A stretch of DNA of 40,298 nt, taken from NCBI GenBank assembly GCA_017934425.1, contig JAGBJO010000027.1:1-40298 (forward strand), written 5' to 3'. This document shows positions 6,204 to 14,750 of this stretch, piece after piece; positions within the stretch are counted from its first letter, which is position 1, and every line of letters begins with the position of its first letter. The position numbers and the translations under genes are program-made. Source of the DNA: Ruminococcus sp. (lineage in GTDB: Bacteria > Bacillota > Clostridia > Oscillospirales > Ruminococcaceae). The notes beneath the pieces are model-generated. The model searched no databases. It had not been told where the DNA came from and saw only the letters and a list, made by a program, of their open reading frames with translations.

Positions 6204-9200
6204 ATGAAAAAGATGTTCAGGAAAATTACTGCTTCACTGACCGCTGCTGCTTGTCTTGCCGAACTTACAGCGGCATTTCCGCAGATAATCATGCCTGCAA
6301 GCGCTGCCGAGGTCGTAAGCAACGACTTCGAGGTAAACTACGGCGGCTGGCACGGCACAAACACCGATACTGAACTTACTGCCTATGAGAATATCGGTGC
6401 TGACGGTTCAAGAGGTATGCTGGTATCAGGCAGAACTTCCCCCAGCGAGGGCGCAAGTTCATCAAAGGGTCTGTACCTCTCCGGCGGAGTTGAGTACGAC
6501 TACTCCGTTAAGGTTTTCAGCGAGAGCGACCAGAAGTTCACCCTGTCTCTTATGTACATCGACCAGGAGACTGAGCAGGAAACTACCATTATTCTGGACG
6601 AGAAAAATGTTTCCGCAGGCAAGTGGGAGACTCTTTCCGCTTCCTTCAAAGCACCTGAGAACACATATGAGTATGAACTGAAAATAACTACCGACACTAC
6701 CGGGGACTTCCGCTTCGATGATGTGCTTATCACTACCGAAAAGGTGGCTTCTGCCTATGCTGCACCTGAAGGCAAGGGTCTGAAGGACGAGTTCGCTGAC
6801 TACTTCCGTGTTGGTAATATCTTAAACGGCGGCACTATAACTGACAGCGCTATCACCGCAAGACTCCTCAAGGACTGCAACGCTATCGAGTGTGAGAACG
6901 AGACTAAGCCCGATGCTACTCTCGTTAAGAACGGTTCTTCAAATACAAATATCAAAGTCTCACTGAATAGCTGCGCTGCTATCGCTGATTTCTGTGCAAG
7001 CCACGGTATCGGCTTCCGTGGTCATACTTTGGTTTGGCACAGCCAGACTCCTGAGTGGTTCTTCAAGGAGAACTTCGACCAGTACGGTCAGTGGGTAAGC
7101 AAGGACGTTATGAATCAGCGTATGGAAAGCTACATAAAGAATATGTTCGCTGCTTTCGCTGCCCAGTACCCCGACCTCGACCTTTACTCCTACGATGTCT
7201 GCAACGAGTGCGTAAGTGACGACTACAACCGTACCGCTAACGCCGGCGGCGCAAGAGAACCCGGCTACGGAAACGGCAAGTCCCCCTGGGTACAGATCTA
7301 CGGCAATAACTCCTTCGTTGAGCAGGCTTTCATCTACGCAAATAAGTACGCTCCCGAAGGCTGCGACCTTTACTACAATGATTATAATGAATACTGGGAT
7401 CACAAGCGTGACTGCATCTATACCATGTGCAAGAGCCTTTACGAAAAAGGTCTGCTGGACGGCGTTGGTATGCAGTCCCATATCGGCGCTGAGTGGGAAG
7501 GCTTCACAGGCGTAAGCACTTACGTCAGCGCTATGAAGAAGTACCTGTCTATCGGCTGCGATGTTCAGATAACTGAGCTTGATATAAGCGTTGATAACGG
7601 CAAGTACTCCTACGAAGACCAGGCTAAGAAGTATGAGGCTATTTTCAAGGCTGCTAAGGAATGGAACGAGAATCCTCAGTCCGACGGACGTGTTACTCTC
7701 GTTCAGGTATGGGGTCCTGATGACGGTCACTCATGGCTGAAATCCGGCAGCAACGGTTTGCTTTATGACGCAAGCGGCAACCCAAAGGCTGCTTACAACA
7801 GAGTTACTTCCATGATCCCCGACAGCGAGTGGGGCGACGGTTCTCACTACTCCGGCAGCCATGTTATCAAGGACATCGAGCCTGACGAGAACGGCTACTT
7901 CTTCCACAGCACTTTCGAGGGCGACATGGATAACTGGTCTGGCAGAGGCGACGGCACAGTCATGACAAGCGGCAGAACCGCTTATGAGGGTAAGGAAGCC
8001 CTCCTGGTACAGAACCGTACAGCTTCATGGAACGGCGCTATCCGTCCGCTGGGCAGAGCTTTCAAGGCTGGCACAGCTTACAGCTTCTCCGCTAACGTTT
8101 CCTACTTCGACGGCGGCGATTATGATACTTTCCACCTGACACTACAGTATCAGGACGCTGACGGCAAGCCTCACTACGACAAGATCGCTTCCGGCGACTG
8201 CGCTCAGGGCGAGTGGTTACAGCTTAAAAATGAAAGCTACACACTCCCTGAGGGTGCTACAGATATGTATATCTACGTTGAGACCGACAAGACTGAAAAT
8301 AACTTCTACATCGACGATATCTACGGCGCTGTTGAGGGTACTGTCATTGGTGGCGCAGGTCAGCCTGTTATCAAGATCGTTCGCCCCGGCGACCTGAACT
8401 TCGACGGCAAGATAAACGTTTTCGATATGGTCGAAGCAAGAGAATGTCTTGCTAATGCTCCTACTGACAGCAAAGTCCTCAGAGCTGCTGATACCGACGG
8501 CAACGGCAAGTTCGAGGTAAATGACCTGGTTCTCATGAATCAGTACGTCGTTGGTGTACTGGCTGACTTCCCTGAGCCTGAGATCGTTGAGCCTCCTAAG
8601 AGCGATTACAAGTATGTTGAGAATATGCAGTACAAGGCTGCTCCCAGCAACTACCTTGACGAATGCTCACAGAAGGGTACTATCATCAACGAGTCCTACA
8701 ACGGCATCAACGGCACTAACAAGCTGAATGTTTATCTCCCTTACGGCTACGACGCTAACAAGCAGTACAACATCTTCTACCTGATGCACGGCGGCGGAGA
8801 GAACGAGAATACCATTTTCAGCAAGGACGTTAAGCTGGCTAATATCCTCGACCACATGATTATGAACGGCGAACTCGAACCCCTTATCGTTGTAACTCCT
8901 ACCTTCAACAAGACTGAGGCTGGAAAGTTCTACGACGAGTTCAGAAAGAGCGTTGTTCCTTTCGTTGAGGGCAAGTATTCCACATACGCTAAGTCCACCT
9001 CCGAGGCTGACCTGAAGGCTTCCAGAATGCACCGTGCATACGGCGGATTCTCAATGGGCGCACTTTCAACATGGTGCGTGGCTGACCATGATATGGATCT
9101 GGTTGGTTACTTCATGCCTCTGAGCGGTAATAACTGGGAGGGTATGAACTCCCTGACAAAGGAGATAAATTCTCTTGGTCTTGCAAAGAACCAGTACTTC

Positions 9201-9413
9201 TTCTTCTGCGCTACAGGTTCAGAGGATCTGGCTTACGGCAACATGAAGCCCGAAATGGAAGACCTGAAGAACCGCTCCGAATTTACCTACACCTCCGACT
9301 TCTCCAAGGGCAACTTCTACTTCATGGTTGCTCAGGGCAATGTTCACTGGTGGGGACAGGTCAGAAACTACGTTTACGACGCACTTCCTACCTTCTTCCA
9401 CGAAGGTCAGTAA
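6204..9413 (+). CDS. Cellulosomal bifunctional xylanase (GH10) / feruloyl esterase (CE1)
   Basis: A 1069-residue secreted enzyme. Modules in order: signal peptide (1 to about 35, ending PASAA); CBM22 (about 36-185); GH10 endo-xylanase (about 192-550); second CBM22 (about 555-720); type I dockerin (about 728-792, Ca loops starting DLNFDGKINVFD and DTDGNGKFEVND); CE1 esterase (about 800-1069). GH10 acid/base is Glu335 in DVCNEC and the nucleophile is Glu458 in ITELD. The CE1 triad is likely Ser950 (GFSMG), Asp1008 (GSED) and His1048 (VHWW). The enzyme should cut xylan and release ferulate crosslinks while docked on a scaffoldin outside the cell. The module order, with the dockerin inside the protein, is the one I recall for XynY of Clostridium thermocellum. 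The start is set by GGGAGGG eight bases upstream. Confidence 0.95.
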   Translation: MKKMFRKITASLTAAACLAELTAAFPQIIMPASAAEVVSNDFEVNYGGWHGTNTDTELTAYENIGADGSRGMLVSGRTSPSEGASSSKGLYLSGGVEYDYSVKVFSESDQKFTLSLMYIDQETEQETTIILDEKNVSAGKWETLSASFKAPENTYEYELKITTDTTGDFRFDDVLITTEKVASAYAAPEGKGLKDEFADYFRVGNILNGGTITDSAITARLLKDCNAIECENETKPDATLVKNGSSNTNIKVSLNSCAAIADFCASHGIGFRGHTLVWHSQTPEWFFKENFDQYGQWVSKDVMNQRMESYIKNMFAAFAAQYPDLDLYSYDVCNECVSDDYNRTANAGGAREPGYGNGKSPWVQIYGNNSFVEQAFIYANKYAPEGCDLYYNDYNEYWDHKRDCIYTMCKSLYEKGLLDGVGMQSHIGAEWEGFTGVSTYVSAMKKYLSIGCDVQITELDISVDNGKYSYEDQAKKYEAIFKAAKEWNENPQSDGRVTLVQVWGPDDGHSWLKSGSNGLLYDASGNPKAAYNRVTSMIPDSEWGDGSHYSGSHVIKDIEPDENGYFFHSTFEGDMDNWSGRGDGTVMTSGRTAYEGKEALLVQNRTASWNGAIRPLGRAFKAGTAYSFSANVSYFDGGDYDTFHLTLQYQDADGKPHYDKIASGDCAQGEWLQLKNESYTLPEGATDMYIYVETDKTENNFYIDDIYGAVEGTVIGGAGQPVIKIVRPGDLNFDGKINVFDMVEARECLANAPTDSKVLRAADTDGNGKFEVNDLVLMNQYVVGVLADFPEPEIVEPPKSDYKYVENMQYKAAPSNYLDECSQKGTIINESYNGINGTNKLNVYLPYGYDANKQYNIFYLMHGGGENENTIFSKDVKLANILDHMIMNGELEPLIVVTPTFNKTEAGKFYDEFRKSVVPFVEGKYSTYAKSTSEADLKASRMHRAYGGFSMGALSTWCVADHDMDLVGYFMPLSGNNWEGMNSLTKEINSLGLAKNQYFFFCATGSEDLAYGNMKPEMEDLKNRSEFTYTSDFSKGNFYFMVAQGNVHWWGQVRNYVYDALPTFFHEGQ

Positions 9414-9453
9414 GACCCATTAATTAAGCTGTATACTTTATTCCTCTCATAGA

Positions 9454-9491
9454 AAGCACCGCCATTTCCCTCCGGCGGTGCTTCTTTTTTT
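9454..9491 (+). terminator. Intrinsic terminator after the xylanase
   Basis: A 10-bp stem (AAGCACCGCC with GGCGGTGCTT) with a 10-base loop is followed by TTCTTTTTTT. Confidence 0.9.
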
Positions 9492-9512
9492 GTGGAAATT
9501 TTTCGGTTATCC

Positions 9513-9541
9513 TTGCTATTTGCTTTGCCATATGTTATAAT
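9513..9541 (+). promoter_or_regulatory. Promoter of the 9573-14675 gene run
   Basis: TTGCTA at 9513-9518, a 17-base spacer, and TATAAT at 9536-9541 with a TGT extension. It is the only clear promoter before the run of six co-directional genes. Confidence 0.75.
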
Positions 9542-9572
9542 GGAATCAGTATAACTTTTCCGGAGGTATATT

Positions 9573-9935
9573 ATGAAAAATTCCGAAAAAGCCGTGGAAC
9601 TCCACAAAAGTTTCCACAGCTGCTCAGAATCCGTTCTCTGCGCTTTTGCAGATGATGCAGGTCTTACAGAATCTCAGGCTTCCGCTGCCGCTAAACCTTT
9701 CGCCGGCGGACGTATGACAAAATGCGGCGCTGTTCTTGCCGCTCAGTACGTCCTCGCTAAAAAGTTCGGTGAGGACAGCAATAAATTATCACAGTTCGAG
9801 GAAAAATTTATCGCCCTCAATAAGTCCGCTGTCTGCCGTGAACTCAAAGGCGCTCTTACCGGCGCACCGCTGCGCTCATGCCGGGGCTGCGTTTCCGACA
9901 GCGCTGAGATACTCGAAAAACTGCTTAGTGAATAA
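9573..9935 (+). CDS. C_GCAxxG_C_C family redox-type protein
   Basis: A 120-residue cytoplasmic protein with the spaced cysteine pattern of the C_GCAxxG_C_C family: an N-terminal Cys region (HSCSESVLCAF), a central KCGAVLAA motif, and C-terminal cysteines in AVCREL and SCRGCV. Members are thought to be redox-active or metal/cofactor-binding, but their reaction is unknown. The central motif is CGAVLA rather than a full GCA-x-x-G. The start is set by CCGGAGG upstream of the ATG. The gene ends 11 bases before the methyltransferase, suggesting co-transcription. Confidence 0.75.
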   Translation: MKNSEKAVELHKSFHSCSESVLCAFADDAGLTESQASAAAKPFAGGRMTKCGAVLAAQYVLAKKFGEDSNKLSQFEEKFIALNKSAVCRELKGALTGAPLRSCRGCVSDSAEILEKLLSE

Positions 9936-9946
9936 ACGGTGACATC

Positions 9947-10870
9947 ATGCCGAAAATAAAAGCATCACGAAACCGTACTATCGACACACCGCTCCAGGAG
10001 GGTCAGCACTTCCTCGAACGGTGCATTACCCTCAGTGAACCTGCGGAGGATATATCCTCTATCACCGATAAGACTATCCTCGGCGATACCTTCAAGGTCT
10101 GCCCTCTGCTGCCGGAGAAATTCGCTGATCTTATCGTGGCTGACCCTCCGTATAACCTGACAAAAAGGTTCGGCAGCCGTACCTTCTCAAAAAAGCATAC
10201 CGATGAATATGAGGATTACACCCGCCAGTGGCTCAGCATAGTTGCTCCGCTTCTGAAAGACGACGGCACTATCTACGTCTGCTGCGACTGGGAGTCAAGT
10301 CTCATAATCGGCAGAGTCCTCAGCGAATTCTTCACCGTTCGCAACCGCATCACCTGGCAGCGTGAAAAAGGCAGAGGCGCTAAGGCTAACTGGAAAAACG
10401 GCATGGAGGATATATGGTTCGCAACAAAGTCAGATAAGTACACCTTTAATCTGGACAAAGTGCGTATCCGCCGGAAGGTCATTGCACCCTACCGTGTGGA
10501 CGGCAAGCCAAAGGACTGGACTGACTCGGAAAACGGCAGATACCGTGATACCTGCCCCTCAAATTTCTGGGACGATATCACTATTCCTTTCTGGTCAATG
10601 CCGGAAAATACCGCACACCCTACCCAGAAGCCGGAAAAACTTCTGGCAAAACTTATTCTCGCAAGTTCCCAGCCGGGTGATATGGTCTTTGACCCATTTC
10701 TCGGTTCAGGTTCTACAAGCGTTACCGCTAAAAAACTTGACAGGCATTTCCTTGGCATCGAAGCTGATCCGCAGTACTGCGTCTGGGCTCAGCAGCGCCT
10801 TGAAATGGCTGACAGTGATAAATCTATCCAAGGATACGAAGACGGCATATTCCGTCAACGAAATTACTGA
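9947..10870 (+). CDS. Site-specific DNA methyltransferase (beta class, N6-adenine or N4-cytosine)
   Basis: A 307-residue amino-methyltransferase with the beta-class motif order. The catalytic motif IV DPPYNL (Asp66-Tyr69) comes first, followed by a target-recognition stretch (about 100-220), then the SAM-binding motif I FDPFLGSGST (from Phe248), after HPTQKPEKLL. DPPY is compatible with N6-adenine or N4-cytosine methylation. No endonuclease gene is adjacent, so it behaves as an orphan methyltransferase. Its neighbours are a redox protein and metabolic genes, unlike the accessory hsdM-hsdS pair earlier in the window. GGTGA lies upstream of the ATG, and the next gene begins 17 bases after the stop. 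Confidence 0.9.
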   Translation: MPKIKASRNRTIDTPLQEGQHFLERCITLSEPAEDISSITDKTILGDTFKVCPLLPEKFADLIVADPPYNLTKRFGSRTFSKKHTDEYEDYTRQWLSIVAPLLKDDGTIYVCCDWESSLIIGRVLSEFFTVRNRITWQREKGRGAKANWKNGMEDIWFATKSDKYTFNLDKVRIRRKVIAPYRVDGKPKDWTDSENGRYRDTCPSNFWDDITIPFWSMPENTAHPTQKPEKLLAKLILASSQPGDMVFDPFLGSGSTSVTAKKLDRHFLGIEADPQYCVWAQQRLEMADSDKSIQGYEDGIFRQRNY

Positions 10871-10887
10871 TACAGAGGTGATTACCG

Positions 10888-12027
10888 ATGAACAGAAACG
10901 AGTACCGCAAGAATGCTTACGATATGCTCCACCTTGTGGCAAGTATTATAAACGGAAAGAAACCCTCATCAAAGCGTTTGCAGCAGATGGACTTAGATGC
11001 TGTTTTTGAGATAGCACAGTCTCATTCACTTACCGCTGTCTGCGCCTATGCTCTGGAAAGCTGCGGCATCAACCGCCCGGACTTTACTGAGGCTAAGAAC
11101 AAGTCTATCCGCAAGAACGTGCTTATGGACTGCGACAGAGAGGAGCTTTTCGCTGCACTCGAAAAAGAACACATATGGCATATGCCCCTTAAAGGCATAC
11201 TGCTGAAAAATATCTACCCTCGTCTGGGTATGAGACAAATGGCAGATAACGATATCCTTTTTGATCCGGAATACCGTGAGCGTATCAGGGAGATCATGGA
11301 GTCTATGGGATATAGTTGTGATAAGTTCGGTGCTGGAAGACACGACTGCTACCACAAAGAGCCTTCCTGTAATTTCAAGCTTTTCTCCGGACTCATCAAG
11401 GACTCCGCTGATGAGCGTATACGCAGCTACTACAGGCATATAATGGAGAAGCTTATCCTCCGCCCCGGTACTGATTGCGAGTATGAGTTCGGTCTGAACG
11501 ACTTCTACATCTTCATGACTGTGAACGAATACCTTCACTACTCCAGCGGCGGCACAGGTCTGAGAAGCTTGCTGGACGCTTATGTATTCCTCGGCAGGTT
11601 CTCAAATAAGCTTGACAGGGAGTATATCAGCGAGGAACTGAAAAAACTTGGTGCTGCGGACTATGAGAATATGCGTACCTATATCGCACTTACCCTTTTC
11701 AGGTACGGCGGTCTGAATCTGGAGGACAAGAAGATACTTGACTACTATATCTTCTCCGGCGCATACGGAACAGTGAGAAATACTATCTCCAACGGTATCG
11801 GTCAGAAGAACCACGGTTCTAAGCTCCACTACGTCTGGGGCAGACTTTTCCCCGGCATGGGCTGGCTGAAAGAGTACTACCCGTTCTTCTACAGACACAG
11901 AATATTCCTGCCGCTTCTGTTTCCGTTCCGCATAATCAAGGGCATCTTCTTACATCGTGATAAACTCCGCTATGAAGCGAATGTTCTGCTTCACCGCAGG
12001 TTCGAGAAGGTGTCAAAATGGCAGTAA
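10888..12027 (+). CDS. Nucleotidyltransferase family protein (NTP_transf_5 type)
   Basis: A 379-residue protein matching the uncharacterised NTP_transf_5 family. A helical N-terminal part (AQSHSLTAVCAYAL) is followed by the core MPLKGILLKNIYP, then MRQMADNDILF, whose two Asp residues (D-N-D) are the expected metal ligands, and a C-terminal helical domain. The family shares the polymerase-beta nucleotidyltransferase fold; substrates are unknown, and members often occur near polysaccharide or peptide-modification genes. AGAGGTGA precedes the ATG. The 3' end overlaps kptA by 10 bases, so the two are co-translated and may act on a common substrate. Confidence 0.8.
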   Translation: MNRNEYRKNAYDMLHLVASIINGKKPSSKRLQQMDLDAVFEIAQSHSLTAVCAYALESCGINRPDFTEAKNKSIRKNVLMDCDREELFAALEKEHIWHMPLKGILLKNIYPRLGMRQMADNDILFDPEYRERIREIMESMGYSCDKFGAGRHDCYHKEPSCNFKLFSGLIKDSADERIRSYYRHIMEKLILRPGTDCEYEFGLNDFYIFMTVNEYLHYSSGGTGLRSLLDAYVFLGRFSNKLDREYISEELKKLGAADYENMRTYIALTLFRYGGLNLEDKKILDYYIFSGAYGTVRNTISNGIGQKNHGSKLHYVWGRLFPGMGWLKEYYPFFYRHRIFLPLLFPFRIIKGIFLHRDKLRYEANVLLHRRFEKVSKWQ

Positions 12028-12590
12028 ATAAGCAGAAACTCTCGGTGTACCTGTGTCTTCTCCTGCGCCACAAGCCGGAAGAAGCCGGTCTTGAAAAGGA
12101 CATGGACAGACACGGGTATGTGCCGGTAGATAAGCTGATAGCTGCGGTAAATTCCCATACCTCCTACAATATCGACAGAAGTCTCCTGGAGGAGGTAGTC
12201 TCCCAGGACGAAAAGGGAAGATACCGTTTCAGCAGCGACGGCAAAAGCATCAAATGCTGTCAGGGTCATTCCATATCCTGGATAGAGCCGGAGGTGACAG
12301 AGCAAACTCCGCCGGATAAACTTTACCACGGTACTAATACCGCTGCCGCAGACCAGATATACCAGAGCGGCAGTATAAGCAAATGTAAGCGCCACGCTGT
12401 ACATATGCAGGCTGATATAGAAAAAGCCTGGCAGTCCGCAAGGCGCTGGAAGGGAAAAACTCCGGTAGTCCTTGAGATCGACAGCGCCGCTATGCACCGT
12501 GACGGGATAAGGTTCTTCGTCAGCGATAACGGCGTATGGCTCACCGAGGAAGTACTGGTAAAATACATATCATCACAGCACTTTTCTTGA
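12018..12590 (+). CDS. kptA: RNA 2'-phosphotransferase (KptA/Tpt1)
   Basis: A 190-residue member of the Tpt1/KptA family, which uses NAD+ to remove an internal RNA 2'-phosphate via an ADP-ribosylated intermediate. The expected Arg-His-Arg-Arg tetrad can be placed at Arg17 and His18 (LLLRHKPE), Arg68 (DEKGRYRF) and Arg125 (KCKRHAVHM). Also visible are the QGHS motif (about 82-85), the NAD-site YHGT (about 103-106) and the C-terminal NGVWLT. The length is normal for the bacterial family. Bacteria mostly lack the tRNA-splicing pathway that generates 2'-phosphates, so the physiological substrate is unknown. The ATG lies inside the upstream gene's 3' end, with GAAGGTG as ribosome binding site. Confidence 0.92.
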   Translation: MAVNKQKLSVYLCLLLRHKPEEAGLEKDMDRHGYVPVDKLIAAVNSHTSYNIDRSLLEEVVSQDEKGRYRFSSDGKSIKCCQGHSISWIEPEVTEQTPPDKLYHGTNTAAADQIYQSGSISKCKRHAVHMQADIEKAWQSARRWKGKTPVVLEIDSAAMHRDGIRFFVSDNGVWLTEEVLVKYISSQHFS

Positions 12591-12614
12591 CATTTATTTC
12601 AGGAGGAATAATTT

Positions 12615-13640
12615 ATGAATATAGGAATTTTGGGAGCAGGCACATGGGGCATCGCCCTTGCCAGAATGCTCGCAGGAAGCGGACACAGTGTTACAGTCTG
12701 GTCTGCACTTCCCGAAGAAATACAGAACCTTGAAAACACTCATATCCACCCTAAGTTCCCGGATATAGTTCTGCCGGAAACTATGAGGTATACTACAGAT
12801 ACTCAGGCGGTCTGTACAGGGAATGATATGCTCATTGCCGCTGTACCTTCGCCGTTTATCCGCTCCACTACACGGACTGCTGCGCCTTTCCTGAAACAGG
12901 GGCAGATAATCGTAAGCGTTGCAAAGGGAATCGAGCCGGATACCCTTATGTCCATGACCGAGGTCATCGCTGACGAACTGGGCAGCATCGCAAAGGAGAA
13001 GAAAATACGCATCGCCGCACTTTCAGGTCCGACTCATGCTGAGGAAGTTATCAGGTATATGCCTACCACTATCCTTTCATCATGCCCTGATCTTGAAACT
13101 GCTGAGGTTATCCAAGACGTGTTCATGAATACCTGTATGCGTGTTTACACAAATACCGATATCAAGGGCGTGGAACTCTGCGGCGCTCTGAAAAATATCA
13201 TTGCTCTGGCTTCTGGTATGCTCTGCGGTCTGGGTCTGGGAGATAACATCAAAGCGGCACTCATCACCCGTGGTATGGCTGAGATAAAGCGGCTGGGTAT
13301 GCAGCTTGGCTGCCGGGAACAGACTTTCTATGGTCTGGCTGGAATCGGTGACCTTATCGTTACCGCACTTAGCGTACACAGCCGAAACTATACCGCCGGT
13401 ACTTACATCGGTCAGGGACTTTCCGCTGACGAGGCTATCAAAAAGGTAGGCATGGTTGTAGAGGGTATCAATGCCCTGAAACCGGCTATGACCCTTTCCA
13501 AAAAGTATGGCATCGAACTGCCTATCATCGCAGCAGTATACGACATAATCTATAACGGCGCTGACCCCTCAGAAAAACTTTACGGTCTTATGGGCAGAGA
13601 AAAGCGCTCGGAAATAAGCGAACTTTACAAAGCAGATTAA
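12615..13640 (+). CDS. gpsA: Glycerol-3-phosphate dehydrogenase [NAD(P)+]
   Basis: A 341-residue cytoplasmic enzyme that reduces dihydroxyacetone phosphate to sn-glycerol-3-phosphate, the backbone for phospholipids. Visible features are the Rossmann motif GAGTWG (residues 7-12), the catalytic Lys in CGALKNIIALASG, the glycerol-phosphate-binding HSRNY, and the C-terminal LMGRE block. The length is typical. An AGGAGG site precedes the ATG, 24 bases after kptA, in the same run of genes. Elsewhere in the window, psd and pssA use products of this pathway, but they are not adjacent. Confidence 0.96.
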   Translation: MNIGILGAGTWGIALARMLAGSGHSVTVWSALPEEIQNLENTHIHPKFPDIVLPETMRYTTDTQAVCTGNDMLIAAVPSPFIRSTTRTAAPFLKQGQIIVSVAKGIEPDTLMSMTEVIADELGSIAKEKKIRIAALSGPTHAEEVIRYMPTTILSSCPDLETAEVIQDVFMNTCMRVYTNTDIKGVELCGALKNIIALASGMLCGLGLGDNIKAALITRGMAEIKRLGMQLGCREQTFYGLAGIGDLIVTALSVHSRNYTAGTYIGQGLSADEAIKKVGMVVEGINALKPAMTLSKKYGIELPIIAAVYDIIYNGADPSEKLYGLMGREKRSEISELYKAD

Positions 13641-13655
13641 TTGGAGGTAATAACA

Positions 13656-14675
13656 ATGGGTAAGATCCTTCTCGCAGGCGGTGCAGGATATATAGGCGGT
13701 CATACTGCCGTGGAACTCCTTGAAGCAGGCTATGATGTAGTGATCGTTGACAACTATTCAAACAGTTCCCCGGAAGCTGTAAGACGTATCGAGGAAATAA
13801 CAGGCAAGTCCGTTACCACCTATGAACTTGATATCAAGGATACCGACAAGCTGGAAAATGTGTTCAAGGATAACGATATCTCCGCAGTTATCCACTTCGC
13901 AGGACTGAAAGCCGTGGGCGAATCCGTGGCAAAGCCGGTCATGTACTACCGCAATAATATCGACACCACTCTCTCACTTCTGGAGTGCATGAGCAAGTAC
14001 GGCGTTCATAATATCATATTCTCCTCCAGCGCTACAGTTTACGGCGAGGAAAATCCTGTTCCCTACACCGAGGAGATGAAGCGTGGAACTTGCACAAATC
14101 CCTACGGCTGGACTAAGGTAATGATGGAGCAGATACTTGAGGACGCTTCTAAGGCTGATGCTGAACTTTCTGTAGTACTCCTGAGATACTTCAATCCTAT
14201 CGGCGCTCACCCCTCCGGAAGAATGGGCGAAGACCCCCAGGGTATCCCCAATAACCTTATGCCCTACGTTTCACAGGTTGCAGTCGGCAGACGTGAGAAG
14301 CTTACCATTTTCGGCAAGGACTACGATACACCCGACGGTACTTGCAGACGTGACTATATCCATGTTGTTGACCTGGCAAAGGGTCACGTCAAGGCAGTGG
14401 ACTATGTTTTCGGACACAAGGGCGTGGAGGTATTCAACTTGGGTACAGGCACACCTTACAGTGTTACAGAGATAGTTGATACATTTGAGAAAGTAAACGG
14501 CGTACCTGTTCCTCATGTGTACGGCGAGCGCCGTCCGGGAGATCTGCCGGAGAGCTATGCAAACGCTGACAAGGCGCTGAGAGTTCTTGGCTGGAAGACC
14601 GAAAAGACCCTTGCTGATATGTGCCGTGATAGCTGGAACTGGCAGAAGAACAATCCCAACGGCTACAATAAGTAA
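13656..14675 (+). CDS. galE: UDP-glucose 4-epimerase
   Basis: A 339-residue short-chain dehydrogenase/reductase that interconverts UDP-glucose and UDP-galactose using bound NAD+. It has the nucleotide-binding GGAGYIGG (about residues 8-15), the catalytic Ser in FSSSATVYG, the Tyr-x-x-x-Lys in NPYGWTK, and the sugar-binding RYFNPIGAHPSG. The ATG at 13656 is chosen because TTGGAGGT lies just upstream; a TTG at 13641 in the same frame is part of that ribosome binding site. It is the last gene of the 9573-14675 run and is followed by a strong terminator. Confidence 0.96.
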   Translation: MGKILLAGGAGYIGGHTAVELLEAGYDVVIVDNYSNSSPEAVRRIEEITGKSVTTYELDIKDTDKLENVFKDNDISAVIHFAGLKAVGESVAKPVMYYRNNIDTTLSLLECMSKYGVHNIIFSSSATVYGEENPVPYTEEMKRGTCTNPYGWTKVMMEQILEDASKADAELSVVLLRYFNPIGAHPSGRMGEDPQGIPNNLMPYVSQVAVGRREKLTIFGKDYDTPDGTCRRDYIHVVDLAKGHVKAVDYVFGHKGVEVFNLGTGTPYSVTEIVDTFEKVNGVPVPHVYGERRPGDLPESYANADKALRVLGWKTEKTLADMCRDSWNWQKNNPNGYNK

Positions 14676-14683
14676 TAACCAAA

Positions 14684-14721
14684 AAAACGGCAGATACTTC
14701 CAAAGTACCTGCCGTTTTTTT
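14684..14721 (+). terminator. Intrinsic terminator after galE
   Basis: A 16-bp stem (AAAACGGCAGATACTT with AAGTACCTGCCGTTTT, one mismatch), a 3-base loop and a seven-T run. It lies between the convergent galE and heptad-repeat genes. Confidence 0.92.
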
Positions 14722-14750
14722 ATTTAGGCAACACCGCACAGTTATATAAC

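Noticed and set aside
6960-7730. 256-aa open frame on the minus strand inside the xylanase gene
   Set aside because: It lies antisense to the GH10 domain, has no ribosome binding site, and reflects codon bias of the real gene.
12018-12590. Loss of a catalytic arginine in KptA (Ile-Lys-Cys before QGHS)
   Set aside because: That position is also not Arg in yeast Tpt1 as I recall it. The third tetrad Arg is the one in the D-x-K-x-R-Y/F motif, and it is present as Arg68.
1121-14735. GGCAACACC shared by the gaps at 1121-1129 and 14727-14735, each following a terminator
   Set aside because: The shared word is only nine bases and the flanks differ, so it may be chance or remnants of an element end. 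It is too weak to call.
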